NCBI GenBank assembly: GCA_025351065.1
Contig: JANXWQ010000399.1
Span: 1 to 9,212, forward strand
Reading direction: 5' to 3'
Length of the DNA stretch: 9,212 nt
Source: Chthoniobacter sp.
Lineage (GTDB): Bacteria > Verrucomicrobiota > Verrucomicrobiia > Chthoniobacterales > Chthoniobacteraceae
The number at the start of each line of letters is the position of its first letter. Position 1 is the stretch's first letter. This document shows positions 1-6,904 of this stretch, piece by piece. The notes beneath the pieces were generated by a model. The model was not told the origin of the DNA, did not search any database, and saw only the letters and a program-made list of their open reading frames with translations. The position numbers were made by a program, and so were the translations under genes.

Positions 1-1657
1 CCGCAAGGCAGCGCCCAACCACCACCCCAAACCCAACCCGAAAACCAACCAAAACTCTCATAGCAAGTGGCTCAAAGTTCGGGGGCAGGCCAATGCTATC
101 TGCGCCAGTGTATCCGATCCACAAAGACTTGAGCTTCTTCATTCCACCAAGATACCTAAACCCATTGTCCGATATCCGGTGGCATCCAAACAGTTGAATA
201 AATTCAAGATTTTCCATTTGACCGATTGCGGCAAGACCCGCGTCACCCACCTCACTGCATTCGTGAAGGTTAATCGATTTAACACTGGTCAACCATTTGA
301 TTTGCTGGAGACCAGCATCGTCGGTTTTGGTGTTGGCCATGTTGATTCCAACAATCGGCCTGCCAGGCACGTTGAGATCCCTCTCAATCTTCCCGCCGAG
401 TTGATCGATAATGGCAAGGGCAATTTTCTCCTCCTGAGTGTTGGTGACGGTCTGCTTGGTGTTATAGCTGTCGCCGTTCTTCCGAGTGGCTAGGAAGATT
501 GCCACAACGCCAAGCATGAGCAACGCGACGAACCCCTGGATGAGCATCTTGTGGCTGTTGCTGCTCTTGGTTTTGAGGGTGGTATCGGGCGAAGGGTGTC
601 CGGGATTTACCGACCTCGCGCGGGGTTGGTTCGGCATCGCCATGGGCCGGCCGGCCGGGCTCGCGGGGCGAGGCCCTGTTTCGACTTCCGTCGCCCGCAG
701 ATCCTCATTATCTGGCGGCTGCGGCGTGGTGCGGATGCGGTCCACGTCGGTCTTCATTTCGCTGACCTGCTGGTAACGGCGCTCAGGCTCTTGTTGCATT
801 GCTTTGAGCACGACTTCGTCGAGCCGGATATCCACATGCACGCGGTGGGAGGGCGGGGAGAAGGCACCGCGGGGGCGTTGGCCGGTGAGCATTTCGTAAA
901 GCATCACGCCGAGCGCATAGATGTCGGCACGCCGGTCGCAGTGGTCGCCATGACCGTCGTGCTGTTCGGGAGCCATGTAATCGAGTGTCCCCATCCTGAC
1001 GTTCGGGCCAGTGAGCACGGAACTCTCCTCCTTGATGGGGCGGGCAAGGCCGAAATCGGCGAGTTTCACCCGTCCATCGGTGGTGACCAGAATGTTGCCG
1101 GGCTTGATGTCGCGGTGGATGACGTCCTTGCTATGCGCGTAGTGGAGCGCGTCGCAGACCTGGGAGATGAGATTAAGCGCCTGGGCGGGCTCCAGGCCGG
1201 GGCCGCGCAGGATCTTGTGCAGGTCGGTGCCATCGACAAACTCCATGACGATGTAAAGGTGCCCTTCGTTCGTCTGGCCGAAATCGTAGATGCTGACGAT
1301 CCCCGAATGCTGGAGCTTCGCGAGGGTGCGGGCCTCGCGGCGGAAGCGGGCGATGAATTGCTCGGCGGCGGCGATCTCCGCCGGGAGCAGCTTGATCGCC
1401 ACGGTGCGGTCGAGCGCGGACTGGCGGCCGTTATAGACCGCGCCCATGCCGCCGCGGCCGAGCAGGCTCTCGATGCCATACTGCGGGAGCAGGCGGGCCA
1501 CCTCCTCCGGTTCCGGGGGAATCCACGCGGTCTGGCCAGCGGACGGCTGCACGGTATCGAGCGCGCGGGCGAGAAGTTCCGCCGGGTCGAGCCCTTCGAT
1601 CCCTCCGGGCGAGGGCGATTGCGGGGATGGTCCGGGCGATGGTTGGTCGGGATTCAT
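1..1657 (-). CDS. Transmembrane Ser/Thr protein kinase with leucine-rich-repeat sensor part (3' end outside window)
   Basis: Eukaryotic-type (PknB-like) Ser/Thr kinase expected in the inner membrane; the substrate is unknown. The frame is open from ATG at 1657 to the left edge (552 codons), so the C-terminus is missing. A Pro/Ser-rich N-terminus (residues 6-19) precedes the kinase domain, about 60-310. Visible motifs are the Gly loop GRGGMGAVY (67-75), VAIK with Lys89, HRDIKPGN (181-188, catalytic Asp183), DFG (201-203) and MAPEQ (228-232), so it should be an active RD kinase. A Pro-rich linker leads to one membrane helix (about 375-391). Beyond it lie about four 25-residue leucine-rich repeats (437-530) with the INLHEC and IQLFGC pattern, probably periplasmic. 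The start is supported by GAGGT 5 nt upstream. The gene lies 137 nt downstream of the sigma factor, same strand. GC drops in the repeat part, and the last 20 visible residues lose the repeat pattern. Confidence 0.93.
   Translation of the reverse strand, partial: MNPDQPSPGPSPQSPSPGGIEGLDPAELLARALDTVQPSAGQTAWIPPEPEEVARLLPQYGIESLLGRGGMGAVYNGRQSALDRTVAIKLLPAEIAAAEQFIARFRREARTLAKLQHSGIVSIYDFGQTNEGHLYIVMEFVDGTDLHKILRGPGLEPAQALNLISQVCDALHYAHSKDVIHRDIKPGNILVTTDGRVKLADFGLARPIKEESSVLTGPNVRMGTLDYMAPEQHDGHGDHCDRRADIYALGVMLYEMLTGQRPRGAFSPPSHRVHVDIRLDEVVLKAMQQEPERRYQQVSEMKTDVDRIRTTPQPPDNEDLRATEVETGPRPASPAGRPMAMPNQPRARSVNPGHPSPDTTLKTKSSNSHKMLIQGFVALLMLGVVAIFLATRKNGDSYNTKQTVTNTQEEKIALAIIDQLGGKIERDLNVPGRPIVGINMANTKTDDAGLQQIKWLTSVKSINLHECSEVGDAGLAAIGQMENLEFIQLFGCHRISDNGFRYLGGMKKLKSLWIGYTGADSIGLPPNFEPLAMRVLVGFRVGFGVVVGRCLA
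14..55. repeat. Low-complexity C/A (plus) or G/T (minus) tract inside the kinase gene
   Basis: Of these 42 bases on the plus strand, 41 are C or A and one is G (position 40). On the coding strand this is a G/T run encoding mostly Val, Gly, Phe, Leu and Arg (from residue 535). It stands where the next leucine-rich repeat would be expected. It is simple-sequence-like without an exact repeat unit. Confidence 0.6.
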
Positions 1658-1662
1658 GGTGG

Positions 1663-1667
1663 ACCTC
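1663..1667 (-). promoter_or_regulatory. Shine-Dalgarno of the kinase gene
   Basis: GAGGT on the minus strand lies 5 nt before ATG 1657. It decides the start. An A-rich leader precedes it. No other well-placed start is visible nearby. Confidence 0.65.
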
Positions 1668-1794
1668 GGGTTGTTTTCTTTTTGTGTCGCACTCGCGCGG
1701 TGGCGTGAGCGCTTCTATCCAAGTGCTACGGAGATTTCGAGGCCGGGTTGCGAGGGATGCGGATTATTTTTTGCACGCACCTCCGCGCCGCGAC

Positions 1795-2523
1795 TTACAC
1801 ACAGGCGAGCAGCTCGCTCAGTTCGCCCTTGATGTCCTCGGAGGTGGGTTCGTCGAGGGTCATTGCCACCTGCTCGAAGATCAGCTCCCGCCAGCGCTGG
1901 CGCAGGCGAAAGGCATGGTTTTTCAATGTGCCCATCGGCAGGCCAAGGCTGGCGGAAAGTTCCTCGTATTGTTTTTCCGGTTCCGCGCCGAAGCCGAGGA
2001 ACGGACGGAGCGCATCGAAGAGGGCGGCCTTGCCTGCGGCGGCGAATTCTTCGCGCAGGAGCTGGAAGGAAAAGTCGAGCACGGTGAGCGCCCAGCGGCG
2101 TTGGAAAAGCCGGTCGGGTGTCACGTCATTCACGGGCTCGGCGGCGTAGGATTCCTCCGCCCACGCGGGATTGAAGCTGACGATCACGTCCGCGCCGCGT
2201 TTGAGGGCCATGTCGCGAGAATGTTCGTCGGCGATGAAGTTTCGGACGCAAGTGAGAAGAAAGCTGTGGAGCTTCCCCCTGGCGGGATCGGCCGTGGCGA
2301 GGATCCTTTTTTCAAGAAGCCGCGCGAAGAAGCCCTGCGTGAGATCCTCGGCATCGTGCGAGCCTTTTCCCGAGCGGCGAATGAAGGCGTAAACGGGATA
2401 CCAGTATGATTCGCAAAGCGTGGCGAGCGCCTGCCGGGCCGCCGGATCGGTGCTGCTGGCGGCCTGCCGCACGATGGTCCAGCGGGTGGTTTGAAAGGAG
2501 CGCGGTGCGGTTGGGGCATTCAT
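1795..2523 (-). CDS. ECF-like RNA polymerase sigma factor, kinase-associated type
   Basis: 242 residues, expected to be a cytoplasmic alternative sigma factor directing RNA polymerase to a regulon that cannot be read from this window. The N-terminus has the TTRWTIVRQA start typical of a Planctomycetes/Verrucomicrobia sigma-70 family. Region 2 spans about 37-104 and includes YWYPVYAFIRR, the DAEDLTQGFFARLLEK core (57-72) and the SFLLTCVRNFIADE helix (87-100). Region 4 spans about 145-215; its helix-turn-helix is recognisable in EELSASLGLPMGTLKNHAFR (187-206). The linker between regions 2 and 4 is longer than in short ECF factors. No anti-sigma gene is adjacent. The downstream same-strand gene is a membrane Ser/Thr kinase, and such pairs are known in these phyla, so the kinase is the likely regulator (inference). 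ATG 2523 lacks a clear Shine-Dalgarno. The stop is TAA. Confidence 0.88.
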   Translation of the reverse strand: MNAPTAPRSFQTTRWTIVRQAASSTDPAARQALATLCESYWYPVYAFIRRSGKGSHDAEDLTQGFFARLLEKRILATADPARGKLHSFLLTCVRNFIADEHSRDMALKRGADVIVSFNPAWAEESYAAEPVNDVTPDRLFQRRWALTVLDFSFQLLREEFAAAGKAALFDALRPFLGFGAEPEKQYEELSASLGLPMGTLKNHAFRLRQRWRELIFEQVAMTLDEPTSEDIKGELSELLACV

Positions 2524-2711
2524 GGCTTCTGCAGAGGATTACGGGAATGAGCTGGATAGGTTGCAAACAAAGACTCGCGGGCTTGCATGAATGCCCCCCG
2601 CCGAGGCATGGCCGGGACTTTGTGCTTTGGGCGCGAAGCGTGAGCGAATAAGACGAGCCGAATGTTTGAAACCGCCCGACTCATCGCAAAACAAAAACGC
2701 ACGCCCGCGCC
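2524..2711. promoter_or_regulatory. Divergent intergenic region between the sigma factor gene and lpxB
   Basis: These 188 nt separate two outward-reading genes, so promoters for both should lie here. I see no convincing -35/-10 pair on either strand. A short stem (ATGCC/GGCAT, 2591-2595 with 2605-2609) with a 9-nt loop is present but weak. Neither flanking start codon has a recognisable Shine-Dalgarno. The location is certain; the promoter content is inferred only from the gene arrangement. Confidence 0.45.
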
Positions 2712-3851
2712 ATGAAGCTCTACCTCATCGCCGGTGAAGCCAGCGGGGATGCGCGTGGGGCGGAACTGATGCGGGCGCTGCACGCGCGCGATGCGGCTCT
2801 GGAATTTTTCGGCGCGGGCGGGCGCGAGATGCGCGCGCTCGGCGGCGAGCATTTCACCGACTGGGCGGACGAGGCCGTGGTCGGGCTGTGGGACGTGCTG
2901 AAAAAGTACGGCTACTTCAAAGCGCAGTTCGACCGCATGCTCGCCGACATCGCCCACGTGCAGCCGCAGGCGCTGGTGCTCATTGATTACCCCGGCTTCA
3001 ACCTCCGCCTCGCGAAAGCGGTGAAGCGCGCGCTGCCCGCCGTCCGCATTATTTTCTACATCAGCCCGCAGGTCTGGGCCTGGCACCGCGGACGCATCCC
3101 GAAGATGGCGCGCTATCTCGACCTGATGCTGTGCATCTTCCCGTTCGAGCTGCCGCTCTACGCCGGGAGCGGGCTGCGCGCGGTTTTCACCGGCCACCCG
3201 ATGCTCGATTCCCTCGCCGCGAAACGCACCGGCACCGCACGCGAACCCGACCTCGTGGGCCTCTTTCCCGGCAGTCGCGAAAAGGAGGTGCGCAAGATTT
3301 TTCCCGTCATGGTGCAAGCCGCGCAGCGCATGAAAGCCGCGCACCCCGAGTTGCGCTTCGAGGCCGCCGCCGCGTCGCACCAACTGGCCGACCGCATGCT
3401 CGCGACCATCGAGCAGCTCGGCGAAAGCGCAGACTTCTGCCACGTCACCGTCCGCGCCTCGCACGAGCTGATGCAGCGCGCCGCCGCGGGCATCGTCTGC
3501 AGCGGCACCGCCACCCTCGAGGCGGCGTTCTTCGGCCTCCCGCTCTGCATCGTCTATAAAGTCGCCGCGCTCACCTGGATCGTCGGCAAGCGGCTGGTCA
3601 AAGTCCCCTTCTTAGGCATGCCCAACGTCCTCGCCGGCCGCGAAATCGCCCGCGAGTTTTTGCAGGGCGAAGCCACGCCCGAGGCGCTGGCCGACGAGAC
3701 CCTCCGCCTCCTCGCCGCCCCCGCTGCGCGCGCCCAACTCCAGCGCGACCTCGCCGCCGTCATCACCCAACTCGGCGACCAAGGCGCCGCCGAACGCGCG
3801 GCCGACGCGATCCTCGGCGAACTGACCGCAAATCCTCACCCGCGCTTTTAA
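2712..3851 (+). CDS. lpxB: Lipid-A-disaccharide synthase
   Basis: 379 residues, full length for the family (about 380). LpxB is a GT19 glycosyltransferase that joins UDP-2,3-diacylglucosamine and 2,3-diacylglucosamine-1-phosphate into lipid A disaccharide phosphate, at the cytoplasmic face of the inner membrane. Family motifs in order are GEASGD (8-13), FFGAGG (32-37), DYPGFN (92-97), SPQVWAW (118-124), GHP (161-163), FPGSREKEV (185-193), SGTATLEAAFFGLP (264-277), GMPNVLAGREIAREFLQ (302-318) and a C-terminal LGDQGAAERAA helix (354-364). The ATG start puts the family's N-terminal MKLYLIAGEASGD exactly in place, although no Shine-Dalgarno precedes it. The gene stands alone here, without lpxA, lpxD or fabZ next to it. 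It shows that the host makes lipid A. Its promoter should lie in the 188-nt divergent gap. Confidence 0.97.
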   Translation: MKLYLIAGEASGDARGAELMRALHARDAALEFFGAGGREMRALGGEHFTDWADEAVVGLWDVLKKYGYFKAQFDRMLADIAHVQPQALVLIDYPGFNLRLAKAVKRALPAVRIIFYISPQVWAWHRGRIPKMARYLDLMLCIFPFELPLYAGSGLRAVFTGHPMLDSLAAKRTGTAREPDLVGLFPGSREKEVRKIFPVMVQAAQRMKAAHPELRFEAAAASHQLADRMLATIEQLGESADFCHVTVRASHELMQRAAAGIVCSGTATLEAAFFGLPLCIVYKVAALTWIVGKRLVKVPFLGMPNVLAGREIAREFLQGEATPEALADETLRLLAAPAARAQLQRDLAAVITQLGDQGAAERAADAILGELTANPHPRF

Positions 3852-4141
3852 GTCCGAAAGTCTGGCTGCTCTGGGCATCTAATTTCCCCGCACACGTTGC
3901 GGGCCGTGAGTAACGAGAAGCTGCGTTCGGGCAATTTTCTAAACGGACACATTCTGTGGCCCGTTGGTTGCCTAATACGTGACTGACTCAACGGCGGAGG
4001 CGTTTGCCCGCATGCGCCTACGCTGTTTTCGCCAGTTGGCTCTCTTCCGCTAGCACATACCGACGATTCCCCGTCGAAGCCGCTGCCATTGGAGGCTTGG
4101 AAAAAAAAGGCGGAGCGAAGAATGACGGCGTTGGTTTTACT
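3852..4141. other. Convergent intergenic gap, no clear terminator
   Basis: These 290 nt lie between the 3' ends of lpxB and the second VWA gene. They hold no credible gene. A 6-bp stem with a 5-nt loop lies at 3887-3903, and an inverted repeat CCGTTG/CAACGG lies at 3961-3966 and 3989-3994. On the minus strand there is a run of eight T (4101-4108) without a GC stem before it. None of these is a standard intrinsic terminator, so termination may be factor-dependent. GC is lower than in the flanking genes. Confidence 0.6.
3887..3903. other. Small stem-loop downstream of lpxB
   Basis: CCCGCA pairs with TGCGGG around a CACGT loop, 35 nt after the lpxB stop. No T-run follows on either strand, so it may be only a weak terminator, an mRNA 3'-end stabiliser, or chance. 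Confidence 0.3.
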
Positions 4142-6904
4142 TCACAGCATCCCCACCCGTTTCCGCACGATCCACTCCACCGTCAGCAGCAGCACGATCG
4201 GCACGAACCACCACCAGCTCTGCCACAGCACCGTGTCGCTTTCGACCACGCGCCCCTGGCTCATCGGCGCGAGCAGTTCCACGAGGCGGTCGATGTTTTC
4301 TTCGCGCAAATACTCGCCGCCCGTCACCGCCGACATTTGCCGCAGCAGGTCTTCATTCAGGCTGAGCTGCGTCAGTTCGCCGGTCTCGCGCAGCTCGACT
4401 TTGAATTCCGTCCGCGCCTTCGCATCGCGCTCGGCGATGGCCGCGGACTGCACCGAGACCTCGTAGCTCCCCGGCTCCAGCCCGGCGGTTTTGCCGCGGA
4501 AAAGTCCGCCCGTATTGTCGTCGGGCGCGAGGCGGATGGTCGCGACCTTTTTCCCATCGCGCGACAGCACCGCGTCCACGCCTGTGTTTGTCACCGGCTT
4601 GCCCTCGCCGTCGCACAGCCGCACGCGAATTTCCGCCGACTCGCCGGGCCGATAAGTGATCCCGCCCGCATCGAGCGACACGAATTTGTCCCGCACCGCG
4701 AACGGGATTTCCGCGATCCAGTTCCCGACCTGGTTCCAGTATTTCACATGGTATTGATCCGCGACCTCGAAGCGCCACCGCCACGAGTCATCGAACCCCT
4801 GGTAAAGCACCTTCCCCGCGCCGAACGCCCGCGCGACCACCGCCGGAATCTTCTGCCCGCCGGCCTCCGCCTCGACCAGCACCTCCGCGCCGGCGAGCGC
4901 CGTCGCGCCCGAGAGCCAGTGCGGCGGCGGCAGATGACTCCACACCTCCGCGTTCTGCGATTTGTCCGCCGCGAGCGCAAACGCCGCCTGCCCCGCCGCG
5001 CGCTCCGTCAGCGCCACTTTCGTGATGCCCTCGCGCACGCCCGCGCCTTTCCACTCGACGGGAAAAAGCGGTGCCACCGGCGTGTCAGCGTACTCCTTGA
5101 GCCGCTGCCGCGCGCCGTCGATGAAGACCACCGCGCCGCCCCGGTTCGCCACGAAATCCTTGATCCACTGCAACTCGTCGCCCTTGAAAATCGCGCGCGG
5201 AATTTCGCCGAAAATGATGAGGTCGAAATTTTGCAGCAGGGCCGGATCGTTCGGAAACTGCCCGGCCTTGTTCCCGCGCACAAAGCCAGGCTCACCGACC
5301 GCGGTGCCCGCGATGACCGTGCTCACCTCCCACTGCTCATCGCGCTCAAACATGTTGCGCAGATACCGCGTCTCCCAGCGCGGACGCCCGTCGAGCAGCA
5401 GGATGCGCCGCCGCTGCGTGACCGCGCGCAGCCGCAGACTGCCCGCGTTGTTCGACAACTCGCGGTCGCCCTCCGCCGCCGAAACGCTGACTTTCAAATC
5501 GAGCGGCACGGCCGTCATCGCCACGTCGCTCTGCTTGTTTTTCATCCGCTCCTTCACCTGCTCGCTGATCGGAAAATCGAACGCCACTTTCCGCACATTG
5601 CTGCCATCGGTCACGAGCTGCTGCTGCCACAGCACCTTCTCGCCGTCCTGCACCGTGACGGTAAAAGGCAGCCCCGCCGGCATGTCGTCCTTGAGCGTGA
5701 TGGTGCCGCGGATGCGGTCTTCAAAAAACACCGACTCCGGCCCGTCCACCCGCATCACCGCTAGATCGCGCGGCTTCACCTGGCTGCCAAATCCGACCGT
5801 GAAAACCGGCATCCCGCGCCCGGCCAGCAGCTTCGCCACTTCCACCGGCGATTCACCTTCATTGTGCTGCCCGTCGCTGAAAATCACGACCGCGCCGCGC
5901 TCCGCCTTCTGCTCCTCGCCGCCGCTGTTCTTGATGCCCGTCGCGAGGTTCGTCATGTCGCCCTCCGGCTTCGGCAACGCCAGCGGCAGGCTCGAATCCT
6001 TGCCCGTCGGCTGCCAGATTTTCTTCGCCTCCGCGCCTTCGAGATCGAGCAGTTGCACGTCGTAGTTTTCGCCAAATCGGCCGAGGAGTTTCTGTTTTTC
6101 GCCCTCCAGCAGCATCGCCTGCAAACGCTGCATCCGCGGCATCGCGTCGAACTTCGCAAAGGCCGCGCGCAGCGGCGAGTTCTCGCCCGCCGCGAGTTCG
6201 CCCACGCGGATTTCAAATCGCTCGCGCAACTCCGCCTGCCAGCGCCCGGCGACTTCGCCGAGCCGCGTCAAATCCGCAATCGCACGGGCCCGCTCATCGA
6301 GCTGCCGCATGTCGCGCCCGGCGATCTCGCGCGCGGGTTCGGTGAGTTCTTTCGCGAAGGCATCGAGCCGCGCCGGATCGCCGCCCGACTTTGCCAACGC
6401 CTCCCTCGCCGCGCCCGTCTTCGCCGCAAAATTCTGCGTCAGCTTTTTCCAATCCTCCGCCGCCGCGCCCTGCGCCAGCTTGGCTTTCGCCGCCAGCGCC
6501 TGGGCATCGGCGAGCGCATCTCCGGCCTTCGGCAAATCCATTGGCATGACGCCGTCGCGCAGCAACCCGAGCCTTTGGAGGATGAGGATTTTCCGCCCCG
6601 CGTCCATCGACGGATCGGCCAAGCCCATGCTCTTCGAGCCATCGACAAACAGCAGCAGCCGCGAGAGTTGCCCGATTACTTTGCGATGATGCAGCACCGG
6701 CCCCGCGAGCATCAGCACCAGCATGATGACCGCCAGCGCCCGCAGCGTCGGCAGCAGCCAGTTCACCCACCCGCTGACGCGCCCGGTCTCGCGCCGGTAG
6801 AAAACCCACGCAACCACTCCGAGCGCCAACGCCGACCCCACGCCAACCCACCACGGCCAGTCGCCGACGAAACGGAGCGAGGTTTGGACGCGCTCGGTCA
6901 TCAT
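4142..6904 (-). CDS. Membrane VWA-domain protein with glutamine-amidotransferase-like domain, second of a coupled pair
   Basis: 920 residues, of unknown precise function. Membrane helices are at about 19-36 and 52-71. The VWA domain starts with LLFVDGSKSMG, whose D88-G-S90-K-S92 is the metal-site DxSxS motif, and resumes with VVIFSDGQHNEG (339-350). Between them lies a long, charged, Ala-rich, probably helical insertion (about 120-280). A beta-rich region (about 380-490) follows. Next comes a domain resembling class I glutamine amidotransferases (499-615, ILLLDGRPRWETRY, LIIFGE, GGAVVFIDG) with no nucleophile Cys elbow, so probably non-catalytic. Another beta-sandwich-like region (about 735-840) and a final membrane helix (897-913) end the protein. 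ATG 6904 overlaps the upstream stop (ATGA) and has GGAG 5 nt before it; the adjacent ATG 6901 is the alternative. It probably works in the envelope with the upstream BatA-like protein and a MoxR ATPase (inference). Confidence 0.9.
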   Translation of the reverse strand: MMTERVQTSLRFVGDWPWWVGVGSALALGVVAWVFYRRETGRVSGWVNWLLPTLRALAVIMLVLMLAGPVLHHRKVIGQLSRLLLFVDGSKSMGLADPSMDAGRKILILQRLGLLRDGVMPMDLPKAGDALADAQALAAKAKLAQGAAAEDWKKLTQNFAAKTGAAREALAKSGGDPARLDAFAKELTEPAREIAGRDMRQLDERARAIADLTRLGEVAGRWQAELRERFEIRVGELAAGENSPLRAAFAKFDAMPRMQRLQAMLLEGEKQKLLGRFGENYDVQLLDLEGAEAKKIWQPTGKDSSLPLALPKPEGDMTNLATGIKNSGGEEQKAERGAVVIFSDGQHNEGESPVEVAKLLAGRGMPVFTVGFGSQVKPRDLAVMRVDGPESVFFEDRIRGTITLKDDMPAGLPFTVTVQDGEKVLWQQQLVTDGSNVRKVAFDFPISEQVKERMKNKQSDVAMTAVPLDLKVSVSAAEGDRELSNNAGSLRLRAVTQRRRILLLDGRPRWETRYLRNMFERDEQWEVSTVIAGTAVGEPGFVRGNKAGQFPNDPALLQNFDLIIFGEIPRAIFKGDELQWIKDFVANRGGAVVFIDGARQRLKEYADTPVAPLFPVEWKGAGVREGITKVALTERAAGQAAFALAADKSQNAEVWSHLPPPHWLSGATALAGAEVLVEAEAGGQKIPAVVARAFGAGKVLYQGFDDSWRWRFEVADQYHVKYWNQVGNWIAEIPFAVRDKFVSLDAGGITYRPGESAEIRVRLCDGEGKPVTNTGVDAVLSRDGKKVATIRLAPDDNTGGLFRGKTAGLEPGSYEVSVQSAAIAERDAKARTEFKVELRETGELTQLSLNEDLLRQMSAVTGGEYLREENIDRLVELLAPMSQGRVVESDTVLWQSWWWFVPIVLLLTVEWIVRKRVGML

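Noticed and set aside
551..1708. Long plus-strand open frame (385 codons) opposite the kinase gene
   Set aside because: It mirrors a minus-strand gene with clear kinase motifs. High GC leaves antisense frames open, and its translation has no recognisable domain.
1627..2409. Plus-strand open frame of 260 codons opposite the sigma factor
   Set aside because: It spans the sigma factor coding region and its downstream gap, and shows no protein family pattern.
2591..2609. Small stem (ATGCC/GGCAT) as a regulatory element in the divergent region
   Set aside because: Only 5 bp with a 9-nt C-rich loop; too weak to call.
2520..3464. Minus-strand open frame of 314 codons opposite lpxB
   Set aside because: lpxB is unambiguous on the plus strand; this frame is an antisense shadow rich in Arg, His and Ala.
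3961..3994. Inverted repeat CCGTTG/CAACGG as an operator or terminator
   Set aside because: Six bp arms with a 22-nt spacer are expected by chance at this frequency, and there is no T-run.
4101..4108. Run of eight A (T on minus) as the terminator of the VWA operon
   Set aside because: No GC-rich inverted repeat lies directly before the T-run on the minus strand, so it does not meet the intrinsic terminator pattern.
4004..5764. Plus-strand open frame of 586 codons opposite the second VWA gene
   Set aside because: His/Arg/Pro-rich translation without domains. The opposite strand has coherent VWA, membrane and amidotransferase-like features over the whole length.
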